Positions 54,697 to 64,000 of a stretch of DNA of 64,000 nucleotides are shown here, one piece after another. The stretch comes from Mesorhabditis belari (Eukaryota; Nematoda; Chromadorea; Rhabditida; Rhabditidae). The stretch covers positions 1 through 64,000 of the forward strand of contig CAUEEP010000601.1 in NCBI GenBank assembly GCA_958450365.1, given 5' to 3'. The notes beneath the pieces are model-generated. The model worked only from the letters and a program-made list of their open reading frames with translations, was not told the origin of the DNA and did no database searches. The first letter of the stretch is position 1. The number at the start of each line of letters is the position of its first letter. A program made the translations under genes and the position numbers.

Positions 54697-55556
54697 TTTG
54701 CAGGACAAATTTACATTTAAATTCTTTCAATTTATTCAGTTATTTCCTTGAAAATCGCCGATTTTTCCTTAAATTTGAGAAAAGTTTTTAAAATTATTTT
54801 TTTTTAATTTTTTTTATGAAATTTCCCTTACATGCGTTCCAGGATAATGAAAAATAAGAAAATATTTGTGAAATTTCCATTTTAATACCTCATTCTAGTG
54901 CCGAAAGCTTTTCAGTGCACTACCCTAAAAGTAGCTGAACAAAAAGCTCTACTAAAACTGTATTCTTTCAAAAGAATACTCTAGCTTTCCACTATTTCAT
55001 TGAAAATTCTTATTTCCTTATTGTATTTTGAGTAGACTACTCGGCAAATATCTTGAAAGAAAAGTACAGTACAGAAAAGTACAGAAAAGTACTGTACTTT
55101 TCTTTCAAGATACAGTACAGTACCAGAAAAGTACAGTACAGAAAAGTACGGAAAAGTACTGTACTCTTTTGGAAAAAGAAAATTACAGTACTTTTTCTTG
55201 TGAAATTTTTAAATGTTCAACTTTTTTCTCATTTTTACTTTCTCGATCTCTGTGCATTCCAGAATGTGCATTTATTTGAAAATCAAAAAAAAAAGTCTCC
55301 ATAAAAGTCTCCATAAAAGTTTCGATAAAGTTTTATTCGCCGTTTGCCTACCGGAAAAAAAGCTGTACACGTTTATCGTAATCTACAATAAAATATTTAC
55401 ATTTTCAACAAATTTTACCTGATTTTTATCGTTCTTTTTTTTTTGTTAGGGATATAGAAAATTTTGTGGGAATAGAGGAATTGTAGGAATAGAGGAATTG
55501 TAGGAATAGAGGAATTGTAGGAATAGCGGGATTGTGGGAATAGTTTTCTCTAATAG
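54697..55556. repeat. AT-rich spacer with AAAGTACAGTACAG and AGAGGAATTGTAGGAAT arrays
   Basis: 55060-55190 is made of GTACAGAAAAGTACAG units, partly inverted (AAAGTACTGTACTTTTC), and 55465-55530 of GAGGAATTGTAGGAATA units. No gene supported. Motif copies at 54832 and 55252. Confidence 0.7.
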
Positions 55557-55905
55557 CACGTGTGGCTGACTGGTTAAGTGTCTTTTATCTTAATCGGAAG
55601 GTCGAGGGTTCGAACCCCACATGCGACATGGTCACCCCTTCGGATTTCCTTTCCCTTCGGGTTGAGAGGTTTTCTGGAGGGCAGTCTGGTGGTTGTGGCC
55701 CCAGTTCTTTAAAGTGACAAGCCACTCCTTCATCGTCATCTTCCCTTCACCACCAAAAAAGCTATTTAGTTCCCCATTGAGATTAGGGTTAGGGAGCCGT
55801 CTGTCATGACGTGGGTTAAGTTAAGATATAGCCTAGTATTGTGTGTGTCGTTGTATTGTGATTGATATATTTCGTGTATGCGATAAATTCACCACTGGTA
55901 GCCCC
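55557..55905 (+). mobile_element. tRNA-derived SINE candidate
   Basis: A tRNA-like head has A box TGGCTGACTGG (55563-55573) and B box GGTTCGAACCC (55607-55617), but the acceptor and anticodon stems have mismatches. A non-tRNA body continues (GGTTGAGAGGTTTTCTGG, GTGGCCCCAGTTCTTTAAAG, TGTGTGTCGTTGTATTGTG). The insertion splits a CTCTAATAGTAGTGC word of the pogo-like terminal repeat; TAATAG stands on both sides as a probable target duplication. Pol III-transcribed retroposon is the best reading. Confidence 0.65.
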
Positions 55906-57125
55906 AGTCGGTATTTTTAATAGTAGTGCTCCCTGAGTCCCTGAATTCCTTGAAATCTCACCGCTTATCAGAACCGCTTAGCAGAACCTATTGATATTGG
56001 GTCGGAAAATGTAGCTGATGAGATCTAGTGGGGGATTAGAGGGTTGAGCTTCTGGGAAAGCTTGGAAACCGTAAGCTAGACATTAACTAGACATTAACTC
56101 GACTCCCTGGGGTGCACTACTATTATAGGTATATCCATGGCTTCCCCCCGAATATCCGGTTACTCCCGAATGTCCGGTTTGAATAAGAAGCCAATACATT
56201 CATAGTAAATACCGTATTCTCTAATACCAATTCACCCAGAGTGCCTAAATTCCTCAAAATCTTGAGAACCACTTATCAGAACCTATTGATATGGGGTAAA
56301 AATGTAGCTGATGAGATCTAGTGGGGGATTAGAGTGTTGAGCTTCTGTGCAAGACTTGGAAGTCGTAAGCTAGACATTATCTAGACATTAACTCCCGTAA
56401 ATACTGTAATAGTACCCCACCCCGATAATGACGTTGCGGAGTGTTGTGTAGTCTAGTTTTGAACGAGCTTTTCTCGACACTGGTTTAAGCTACAATTGTA
56501 GCTTAAACCAGTGTCGAGAAAAACTCGTTCAAAGCTAGACTACGCAACGCTATGTAATAGTAGCGCCCCCCCTAAAATGATGGTCGGTCGCGTAGTCTAA
56601 CTTTAAACACATCTTTCTTGCCACCTGTTTCTGCTACAATGCTCGTTTAGGTATCAAAAAATAGCTGAGATTCAGGGCTATTTTTTGCTACCAAAGACGC
56701 ATTTTTTGAAAGTACGGGTGCTTTAAAAAAAGTGAAAAAAGGTGCGGAGTGTTTCGTAGTCTAGCTTTCAACGAGTTTTTCTCGACACTGGTTTATGCTA
56801 CGATGCTCGTTTTGGTATCAAAAAATAGCTGAGATTCAGGGCTATTTTTTGATACCAAAGCGCGCATCGTAGCGTAAAGCAGCGCGGAGAACGGGATGTT
56901 TAAAGTTAGACTACGCAACAATCCCGAAAAAACGCGTTTTTCTCGACACTGGTTTATGCTACAATGTTCGTTTTGGTATCAAAAAATAGCCCTGAATTTC
57001 AGCTATTTTTTGATACCAAAGACGCATTTTTTGAAAGTACGGGTGCTTTGAAAAACAATGAAATACTAAAAAACTTTTGCGACTACACGACTGTACGAGG
57101 GGGGTGGGGTCCAATTACAGTATTT
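55906..57125. repeat. cluster of fold-back (palindromic) repeats
   Basis: 56440-56551 is a near-perfect palindrome centred on TACAATTGTA (56491-56500). Related arms (TTTTTCTCGACACTGGTTTA, GGTATCAAAAAATAGCTGA with inverted GGGCTATTTTTTGATACC) recur at 56620-56720, 56755-56890 and 56935-57030. 55930-56110 is partly repeated at 56220-56400. Flanking AATAGTA words resemble the pogo-like terminus at 19426. No gene. Confidence 0.85.
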
Positions 57126-58000
57126 ACGGTAAGCATTAACTAGGCATTATCTAGACATTAACTAGACTCCCTAGATGCACTACTATTAGAGAAAAGAGAT
57201 AGAAATTTAAAAAAAAATATTTTTAGAGAACAAAACATTTTTTCACAAAAAAAAACAAAATTTGAGCAAATTTTTGGAAAAAAAACTTTCAATTAAAAAG
57301 AAAATAAGCAAGAAATTGCGAAAAATTGCACCGAATCGCGGAAAAATTTGGAGAGCAATAAAGGGATTTGCGGATTTGCGAATTTGCGGAAACCGTTTAT
57401 CGAAAAGGCACTAGAATATGGGGGGAAATGAGTTTGACGAGATTTTCATGAGGAAAGTGTGAGCTTTGCGGAAAAGTTTCGAGGGTTTTCGGCGAAACTG
57501 GAATGCACAGGAGGGCACAAGGGCGATTTGGAGAGGGGAGGGATCGACAGAATTTCCTTTGCTCAACGCGATCGAGTTCAAGCGAAAATCTCGGCCTCAG
57601 TCTGTGCAATCGAGTTTTCACCGCTATGAATATCAACTATGGATGTCACATCGACTTTTGAAAAAAGAATTTCCTCGGATTCATGTGATTTGAGATGAGA
57701 TCATCAATGGGGGGAAGATTGGGGAGGAAGAAGGGAAGAATGGGGAGAGGAAGAAGGATAAGAAAGAGTGGGAAGAGAAAACACTTGCATGGACTTGCTT
57801 TGAATGCGAAAGACTTCAATTTTGAAGGAAATATGGAAGAAAAAGGAGAAAAATCGAGCTAAGCCGAATCGAGTGGATGAGAACCGTTTTCTTGTTTTCT
57901 GAAATGGAAATGAGCAAGAAAAAAAAGAAATCAGACAATGACTATCGTTGAAAAGAGATTTAGATGCAAATTCGGGATTTAGATGCAAATTTTAGACTAA
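57126..58000. other. no supported gene
   Basis: A-rich stretch (57190-57330), then DNA with overlapping ORFs on both strands (57397-57693, 57704-57988) that are purine-rich and without motifs. Confidence 0.4.
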
Positions 58001-58566
58001 TGTATTGGATACGGTAGAGTTAGAAATTTTAAATCAAATATTTCAATGATCTGAATGGTAGACCAATCATCGTGCGTTCCAGGACGATCAATTTGGCTAT
58101 TTGGACGGCGATCGACTGGGTGGTTTCGTTTCTTGGATGTCGGATGTGAGTTGCAACGGATTCACGGCAGTTTGGGGTGTCTAGAATTGAATCTAATGTC
58201 AAAAAGCTCTAATCTGGAAGTCAGGCAACAAGAAAATGAAGAAAAATATTAGATATTTAGCTATTAGAGATATTTTAGATTACTGTATTGGATACGGTAG
58301 AGTTAGAAATTTTAAATGAAATATTTCAATGATCTGAATAGCAGACCAATCGTCGTGCGTTCCAGGACGATCAATTCGGCGATTTGGACGGTGATCGACT
58401 GGGTGGTTTTGTTTCTTGGATGTCGGATGTGAGTTGCAACGGATTCACGGTGGTTTGGGGTGTCTAGAATTGAATCTAATGTCAAAAAGCTCTAATCTGG
58501 AAGTCAGCCAACAAGAAAATGAAGAAAAATATTAGAAATTTAGCTATTAGAGATATTCAGTTATGC
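58001..58566 (+). repeat. 283-bp tandem duplication carrying an exon-like frame
   Basis: 58001-58283 and 58284-58566 are about 95% alike. In one frame, bounded by an AG and followed by GTGAGT, both read AFQDDQFGxLDGDRLGGF then VSWMSD. The Tyr/Asp difference is replacement, while GGC/GGT and TTC/TTT changes are silent. They may be duplicated (possibly alternative) exons of an unrecognised gene. Each contains one 14-mer copy inside the frame (GTGCGTTCCAGGAC). Confidence 0.45.
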
Positions 58567-58786
58567 AGAGTTGCTATTTCTACCGTATTCTGACGCAATA
58601 CCGTATCCAATTACAGTACGATAAAGCTATCTCACCAATGAAACGTCTGCCACCATTCCTGTGGTCTTTTGAGGCTCTGTAGGGGATATTTGGCGATCAT
58701 TGCTGGGGGTGATCAATGCTGGAGGTGATACTGTAGACATGGATGGTGGATGTGGATCGGGTGGCTAAATATGCTCATCAATAACT

Positions 58787-58942
58787 CTACTGACATCCAG
58801 ATCGCTCAAAAATCCCAACAAATTTAATCTTTATCTTCGTATTTCCAAAGATTCTCACAATCGCTCGATTCCTCTTTCGCTTCACGCAAAAGGCGTACTT
58901 CCCGCTGCGGACAATCGTATAGAAATGCGTCGAGTAGTCTAT
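58787..58942 (-). CDS. possible 3' exon, unknown protein
   Basis: After CTTTCAG on the minus strand two frames are open. One reads IDYSTHFYTIVRSGKYAF to a TAG at 58787. Another reads RLLDAFLYDCPQREVRL with an acidic end (ENLWKYEDKD) and stops at 58824. The second has more natural protein composition. The phase of the exon at 61430-61317 would favour the first if they are adjacent. Unresolved. Confidence 0.35.
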   Translation of the reverse strand: MDYSTHFYTIVRSGKYAFCVKRKRNRAIVRIFGNTKIKIKFVGIFERSGCQ

Positions 58943-59469
58943 CTGAAAGTTTTTAGATGAAAAATGAAGTACATAGCTTTTTAGATATTGTCTCAACGTA
59001 CTGTACCGTACTCAGTATACTGTACTTTCAAAAAAATGTCGAACCCTATTTCTGTATCGTCCAAGATCCCCCGTGCATTCCAGAAACGCTATTCCCCAAT
59101 TTGTAGCTTCTAGAACCCCAGCCGTAGCCCTTAAATCTCGGCAAAGTCATTTCCCCAGCCACCGCTCGTAAATAGTGATATTTATGGGGAAAGGGTCACT
59201 TTGGGGGACAACTATGGACATCACAGAGGCTATTCAGCGTGTATTTCATTGAGAAAAGCTTATCACTGATGAGATTGGGCTGGGCGAGGAGGCTAAGACT
59301 GGCGCCTTGCTTCTCTCTTCGTCATTTCTGGCTCCAAACTTGCCCCTAATCAAGAGCGGACACAAACATCACTCTGGAGTGAAATGCGGGAAATGAGAAA
59401 AAGAAAATACGGTAGATAAGCGCTTGAGAGTGATTTTTAAAGTAAATATGATGGTAAAAATGGATCCAG
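58943..59469. other. no recognised gene
   Basis: Contains GTACTGTACCGTACTC-type short repeats and motif copy 59073. No exon supported. Confidence 0.4.
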
Positions 59470-59720
59470 GGTATCTACAGTAATCCCAGCACTATCCAGT
59501 AACCCCAGCACTATCCAGTAACCCCAGCACTATACAGTAACCCAGCTATACAGTACCCCAGCTATACAGTAACCCAGCTATACAGTACCCCAGCTATACA
59601 GTAACCCAGCCATACAGTAACCCAGCTATACAGTACCCCAGCTATACAGTAACCCAGCTCTACAGTACCCCAGCTATACAGTAACCCAGCTATACAGTAA
59701 CCACTCTACAGTAACCCAAG
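59470..59720. repeat. minisatellite CAGCTATACAGTAACC
   Basis: About 16 units of 14-15 bp (CCAGCTATACAGTA with CCCC/ACC variants). Confidence 0.95.
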
Positions 59721-60345
59721 ATCTACTTACTATTTCGCCATCTTTAAATTACCTAAAAAAAGCCCAAAAATCAAGGCCTGGATGTCCCGATTTTTTTTCC
59801 CTACAATATCCCAACTAAATCCGATTTTATTATCTAGCATGACATCCAGCATTTACAAATCTTCAACTAAATCTGAAAAATTACAATTAGAATTTTGTAG
59901 AAATGCTCATTCTCATAACGCTCCCTAAAAATTTTTGAGAAATCAATTTTTCCACAATCTAAACCTCGCAATAGCTAGACTGCGTTCCAGGATGACGTTT
60001 CCATCAAAAAAAGAGAGCTATTTCGAAATCCTTTTCTCTACTAAATTTGGAAATCGAGATTTGGGCGTTTCAAAGACAAGAAATGAATGAAAATGACGTC
60101 AAGATTTTGAAATGTTTGTTTGAGTCATAAAATTATTGTTTAAAAGTAAATATTGACATTTAATGAAGTGTTTCCGGTCTAGGAGAGACGTGCTTTCAAT
60201 AAAATGGTCAGGAAAACATCTCTGGCATCTTTTTTGCATCCCCTTTGCAGAGATGGGCCATAGGACGGAGAGGGAGACGGTTTAGCACATTCCCAGCACA
60301 TTTAGCACACTCAAAGCACATCCCCAGCTCATGATCAAGACCAAC
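59721..60345. other. no recognised gene
   Basis: AT-rich DNA with motif copies at 59839 and 59980 and a short AGCACATTTAGCACA repeat near 60280-60320. Confidence 0.4.
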
Positions 60346-60965
60346 TTCAAACTTGGGTAATTAAACCGGGAAAACCGGTCTCTCTTGTCCTATCTGGAAG
60401 GGCCGTGTGCCAGATGCTGTTTTTTCTTACGAAGCACATGAAAGGTACACACAATGTTCTTTTTTGGCTACGGTCTTTACCCAAAAGGAATTCTTCTTTT
60501 TCTATTTCAACCGTCTTTCAGAATCTCATTCTGTAATCTGGGATCTCATTTCAACAGTTTCATTCGTCTGCAAATTCAACGATTCAACACTGAGATCTTC
60601 TTGCATTCAGTTTCCGGAGACGCCTCCTTTTTCTATACTTTTACAGGGTCTGGTGAACAATAAGCAACGTCAACAATAATCCAAACTTGGGTAATTAAAC
60701 CGGAAAAGAAGGGGTCTGTCTCGCTATGTGGAGGGACCGTATGCCAGATGCCGTTTTTTCTTAGAAAGCACATGAAAGGTACGCACAGCAGGGACTCCGG
60801 CAAGGGTCTCTTTTTTGACTTTTTGACACTTTTACAGACTCTCGTGAGCAATACTCCAAACTTGGGTAATTAAACCGAAAGATTATGTCCCTGTCTCCCT
60901 ATGGGGAAAGGCCGTGTGCCAGATGCTGTTTTTTCTTACAAAGCACATGAAAGGTACGCACAAGG
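60346..60965. repeat. three dispersed direct repeats of about 110 bp
   Basis: Units at about 60346-60455, 60687-60785 and 60848-60960 share ACTTGGGTAATTAAACCG at one end and GCCAGATGCTGTTTTTTCTTA plus AGCACATGAAAGGTACGC at the other. Spacers are unrelated. Conserved ends with variable middles could be regulatory or small-RNA units; no ORF is conserved. Confidence 0.8.
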
Positions 60966-61316
60966 ACAAGACAGGTCAAAATTCGAGGTAAAAATTGGGT
61001 CTAATAAAAAGAAATGTTCAAAAATGTTTCCAAAACTAGCCAGAAATAAAACTGGCTTCAAAAATTAGTCAAAAGGCAGAAGGTAGGCAAATTTTAGGCA
61101 AAAGTTCAAAAAATAGGCTTTTGTATGCAAATTTTCGAGTATACTGTACTAGATTGGTGCTGAAATTGGTAAACGTTCTCTTTCTAGTGCACTGAATTCT
61201 TGATTTTCTTGCAGAAAACGTTTAGCTTTCAGCTCAAAAAAACAAAGAACTCAGTGCCCCAGAAAGGGTGCGTTTACAAAGTCAAGCACAAATTATGGAA
61301 ACACTTTTCCACTCAC

Positions 61317-61430
61317 CGTCATTTCGACCATTTTGTGCTTGGGTTTAATGGCGGATTTTGGCCTCTCGAGGTACAGTAACTCCTTGACGACTCTTGCTGT
61401 GTGCTCAGAATTCGACAATTCACCATCAGA
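61317..61430 (-). CDS. internal exon of an unrecognised gene (38 codons)
   Basis: Bounded by CCTTTCAG and GTGAGTGG on the minus strand, phase 0 at the end. Encodes SDGELSNSEHTARVVKEL, then YLERPKSAIKPKHKMVEMT, a charged segment with helix-like composition. No neighbouring exon is assigned with certainty; candidates lie at 58787-58942. Family not recognised. Confidence 0.5.
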
Positions 61431-62231
61431 CTGAAAGGATTATTAAATTTTGGGTATATCATCCGAAAAAAAGGAAACGAAAAGCTTGACTTAGTAATCG
61501 AACTTTGAGCTTAAATTTCTTGGCATTGGGTTATCCAATTTAAATGTTCTTTATATCATTGAATGCGCCAAGTCTTTCTCTATCGATTGGTATAAAAACT
61601 ATTTCAATTGGACAATCCAGCACCAAGATATTTGAGCTTGACTAGGTGCATAGGAAATTCGGATTTCAACATTTTCATCAATTTCAAACGATAGAAAACA
61701 GAGATCGATGTTGTAAATTGTTATAACTGTTATAAACTATTCAAAAGCTGTAAATCTCCTCTACAAAATAGGCTAAAATGTGTTTCAATTGATCGAAGCA
61801 TTGAAGAGATTTGGATGGTGAAATGCGAGTGACCAAAAAAGGGGAATTTTTCACTCCCCAGCCTCCCCACTTTCACAAGAGTTCCCTTTTGACTAAATAG
61901 TGGAAAATGTTCTAAAATATCAATAAAACCGCTTTAAAATATCATTAAAATACTTAAGAGTTGGGATCATTTCATTGAAAAACTTTGTTTTTACAAAATT
62001 TTTGTGAAAAAGTCAATTTTTTGAGAATTTTAAGGATTTTGAACTTGCGCTTTATCTAAATTTCTGTAAATGCATTTCCATTAGACTTTCTTAATCAACT
62101 CATCTATAGTTATCCTTTTTTTAAACGTTCAATTTTCAGAAGCTAACTCTATTTTGACCACATTAAACTTGTCCATTGGCAATGCAACTTTAAGCTCGAA
62201 TTTCTTCGTGCTGGATTGTTCAATTGAAATA

Positions 62232-63411
62232 TTGGGTTGATGCATAATTATCCGGACTTCTTTTTGCGTGCTTGTATCTTTTTTGTTTTGAAAGCTTTTT
62301 GTCTATTTCTTTTTTTTAAAATATTCGTTATTCTTTAGTGAACAAAATGCGTGTCGACAATCATATCCATCTTCGCCATATCATGCTCTACCACTTCGAA
62401 AAGGGATGGTCTGCCGCAGAGTCGTTTCGCGATCTCAAAGAACTTTTTGGTCAAGGAACAATTGGACGTGCAACAGTTTATGAATGGTTCGATCGTTTCA
62501 AGTCCGGTAACACAAGTGTTGATGATGAACCAGGAAGAGGACGGCCATCAGAATTCGATGACAAGGCACTTCTGGAAGCCGTTGAAGAAGACGAAAGCCT
62601 GACAACCAGAATGCTGGCAGATGAATTCAATGTTGACCAGCAACGAAACGAGGAAGCACCGTTTTTGAAGAATCTCGTCACAGGCGATATCATGGCTGTT
62701 GTTCAAGAACCTCAAGAGAAAGAAAGTCTGCGTGTCGCCAGGTGTTTCACCTAAAGGAATACCGAAAGATGTCCACTGTAAGAAAGCAATGTGGTGTGTA
62801 TGGTGGGACAGAAGCGGAATCATCCACTGGGAAATCATCTCTAACGGCATCTGTTATTGGTGGAATGACGATGATGAACGTGAGCAATGGCGAATTCCAG
62901 ACAAAAATGGCAAGAAGCAATTGAACATCAATAGTGACGTCTACTTGGCACAACTTGAACGCTTACATGCTGCAATTCAGGCACGAAGACCGCGCAAAAA
63001 GAACAACATCGTCTTTCACCACGATAACGCACGTCCGCACGTTGAGCGCCATGTCGTCGAATCCATCGCTAGTAAGGGCTGGGATCTTCTTCCACACCCG
63101 CCATATTCTCCTACTGAAGCCCCAACGGACTACCACGTCAATCGATCGCTCAAAAATTGGCAAACAAATAAGATCTACAACGATTTGGATGACTTGATAG
63201 ACGATGTTAAAGCGTGGATTGCCTCCAAAGATCGTTTATTCTTCGCTCGTGGAATCGATCGTCTTCCAAGCAAATGGCAATCAGTTATTGATGTAGGCGG
63301 TGAATATGCTCCAGAATAATCAATTAAACATATTTTTCTAACTATTTATGTTATTTTTTGTTAAATAAAATCATTTATAAAAGAAGTCCGGATAATTATG
63401 CATCAACCCAA
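62232..63411 (+). mobile_element. mariner element, 1180 bp
   Basis: Inverted ends of about 30 bp (TTGGGTTGATGCATAATTAT and complement) are flanked by TA at 62230-62231 and 63412-63413. The pre-insertion site is preserved inverted at 61497-61638, where the sequence is continuous with a single TA. It carries a degenerate transposase. Slightly shorter than typical 1.25-1.3 kb mariners, in line with the internal deletion. Confidence 0.95.
62344..63319 (+). pseudogene. mariner transposase (D34D) with deletion and frameshift
   Basis: Start MRVDNHIHLRHIMLYHFEKG with the HTH (RATVYEWFDRFKSG) and GRGRPSEFDD. After FNVDQ a block normally containing the second HTH half is missing, and the frame resumes at QRNEEAPFLKNLVTGD (first catalytic Asp). 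Two bases are lost immediately after, so the rest lies in another frame from about 62699: KRKKVCVSPGVSPKG, then FHHDNARPH (second Asp) and YSPTEAPTDYH, whose Asp is 34 residues on. It ends GGEYAPE. It cannot make active transposase. Confidence 0.92.
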
Positions 63412-63880
63412 TAGTTTTTGTACCAATCAATAGAGGAAGACTTGGCGAATTCAATGATACCAAGAACATTTAAATTGGATAACCCAATGCCAAGAAATTT
63501 AAGCTCAAAGTTCAATTACCAATCACAAAGCGGCGGAGCATGTATCAAATATCCGAGAATCCTTTAAATCTTATATATAGTTATCCTTTTTTTTAAATCT
63601 TCAATTTTGGGAAGCTAACTCTATTTTGACCGCACTAAACTTGTCCCTAAAGTGACTCGATTCCTTTTTTTGGTCACTCGCATTTCACCATCGAAATTTC
63701 TTCAATGCTTCGATCGATTGAAACACCTTTTAGCCTATTTTGTAGAGGAGATTTACAGCTTTTAAATAGTTTATAACATTGTTTATAACATTTATAACGA
63801 TTCTAATTTATAACAACAGGTTTCTATCGTTGGAAATTTATGGAAATGTTGAAATCCGAATTTCTTATTCATTTACCTAA

Positions 63881-64000
63881 TAATTAAATCAAATCTCAAA
63901 AATTACTAAAAAAATTTTTGATTCTTCGCTTTTTTTAGATCATTTACCAGGATAAGAAAGTGATGAAGGGACTCAAATTAAGCTTTGCTTTGCTTTGCTT
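63881..64000 (+). other. window edge; possible exon start
   Basis: After CTTTTTTTAG at about 63938 the frame IIYQDKKVMKGLKLS is open to the edge, ending in a CTTTG repeat. Too short to judge. Confidence 0.2.

Larger units (their letters stand above)
39979..59993. other. dispersed 14-mer array, consensus GTGnnnTCCAGnAT
   Basis: Exact matches read by eye at 39979, 40414, 43257, 44007, 48172, 50171 and 55252 (plus) and 41407, 42149, 42289, 42431, 46976, 47116, 47249 and 48777 (minus). One-mismatch copies include 40735, 42005, 43116, 44997, 46834, 52305, 52820, 54832, 58072, 58355, 59073, 59839 and 59980. Flanks are unrelated apart from a few local duplications, so this is not simply a spread repeat. 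Ten fixed bases predict far fewer than one chance copy in 20 kb. The role is unknown. Confidence 0.75.
61497..63880. repeat. older duplicated/inverted repeat blocks hosting the mariner
   Basis: Block A (61497-61638) is the inverse of a block interrupted by the mariner (62191-62231 plus 63412-63520), e.g. GGCATTGGGTTATCCAATTT. Block B (61645-61850) is the inverse of 63668-63875 (GAGATTTACAGCTTTT). Block C (AGTTATCCTTTTTTTAAA ... AAACTTGTCC) occurs twice in direct orientation (62105-62175, 63577-63650). The order A-B-C-A'-C-B' is not a simple palindrome. Confidence 0.8.

Noticed and set aside
55557..55628. Functional tRNA gene
   Set aside because: A and B boxes are good, but the acceptor and anticodon stems mispair and a conserved-looking non-tRNA body follows, so a SINE head is more likely.
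55780..55800. Telomere-like GATTAGGGTTAGGG
   Set aside because: A single partial occurrence inside the SINE body, not an array.
39979..59993. The 14-mer as an ordinary 3' splice site (..TCCAG)
   Set aside because: Introns with clear coding flanks in this window end in TTTCAG, TTTTAG or CTAG, and the GTG six bases upstream of TCCAG is not a feature of them.
62978..63130. Loss of the third catalytic Asp in the mariner (YSPTEAP instead of YSPDLAP)
   Set aside because: Counting from the second Asp, the D34D position is the Asp in APTDYH, which is present.

Overview
This is eukaryotic, most likely nematode, genomic DNA. Introns are short (about 40-70 nt, GT..TTTYAG). Several genes have a pyrimidine-rich acceptor directly upstream of the ATG, as expected for spliced-leader trans-splicing, and the mobile elements are Tc1, mariner, pogo/Tigger and tRNA-SINE types. 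A clade V (rhabditid) worm is my best guess; I cannot name the genus. No prokaryotic genes or operons are present.

Layout. 0.3-0.9 kb: 3' exons of an NME6-like nucleoside diphosphate kinase on the minus strand. 2.2-39 kb: a rearranged array built from three recurring gene modules in both orientations. The first is a family of putative PARP-like ADP-ribosyltransferase (ART) genes carrying AYHGT ... GIYC ... DDYW ... IRPYGICVF motifs. Five copies look intact (8980-10178, 16527-17812, 22368-23693, 28191-29360, 33372-34569) and about seven are broken. Two of the intact copies, plus two fragments, carry an internal ubiquitin domain ending in RLRGG. The second module is 3' pieces of ALG7/DPAGT1 (dolichyl-phosphate GlcNAc-1-phosphotransferase). 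The third is a small hydrophobic-leader gene. A roughly 1.1 kb non-coding module sits upstream of each non-ubiquitin ART gene. The copies at 3.5-10.2 kb and 28.2-34.6 kb are head-to-head inverted pairs, each followed 3' by an extra ART 3'-half.

The array is peppered with DNA transposons. These are two Tc1-like elements (10781-12372, 20332-21952), a pogo/Tigger-like element (19426-22322) with one Tc1 nested inside it and a matching empty site elsewhere in the window, a 520 bp mariner-type MITE, and transposase remnants near 31 and 37 kb.

39.6-61 kb is different: gene-poor, rich in unrelated minisatellites, fold-back repeats and a tRNA-derived SINE. It has one tRNA-Thr(AGT), one clear multi-exon membrane-protein gene (50667-54696) whose introns are filled with minisatellites, and a few isolated exons. 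A degenerate 14-mer, GTGnnnTCCAGnAT, recurs some 30-40 times on both strands between 39.98 and 59.99 kb, and I saw no copy outside that interval. 61.4-64 kb holds a mariner element inserted into an older duplicated/inverted repeat.

The most notable items are the ubiquitin-ART gene family and the dispersed 14-mer array. All identifications come from reading the sequence by eye; no database was searched.
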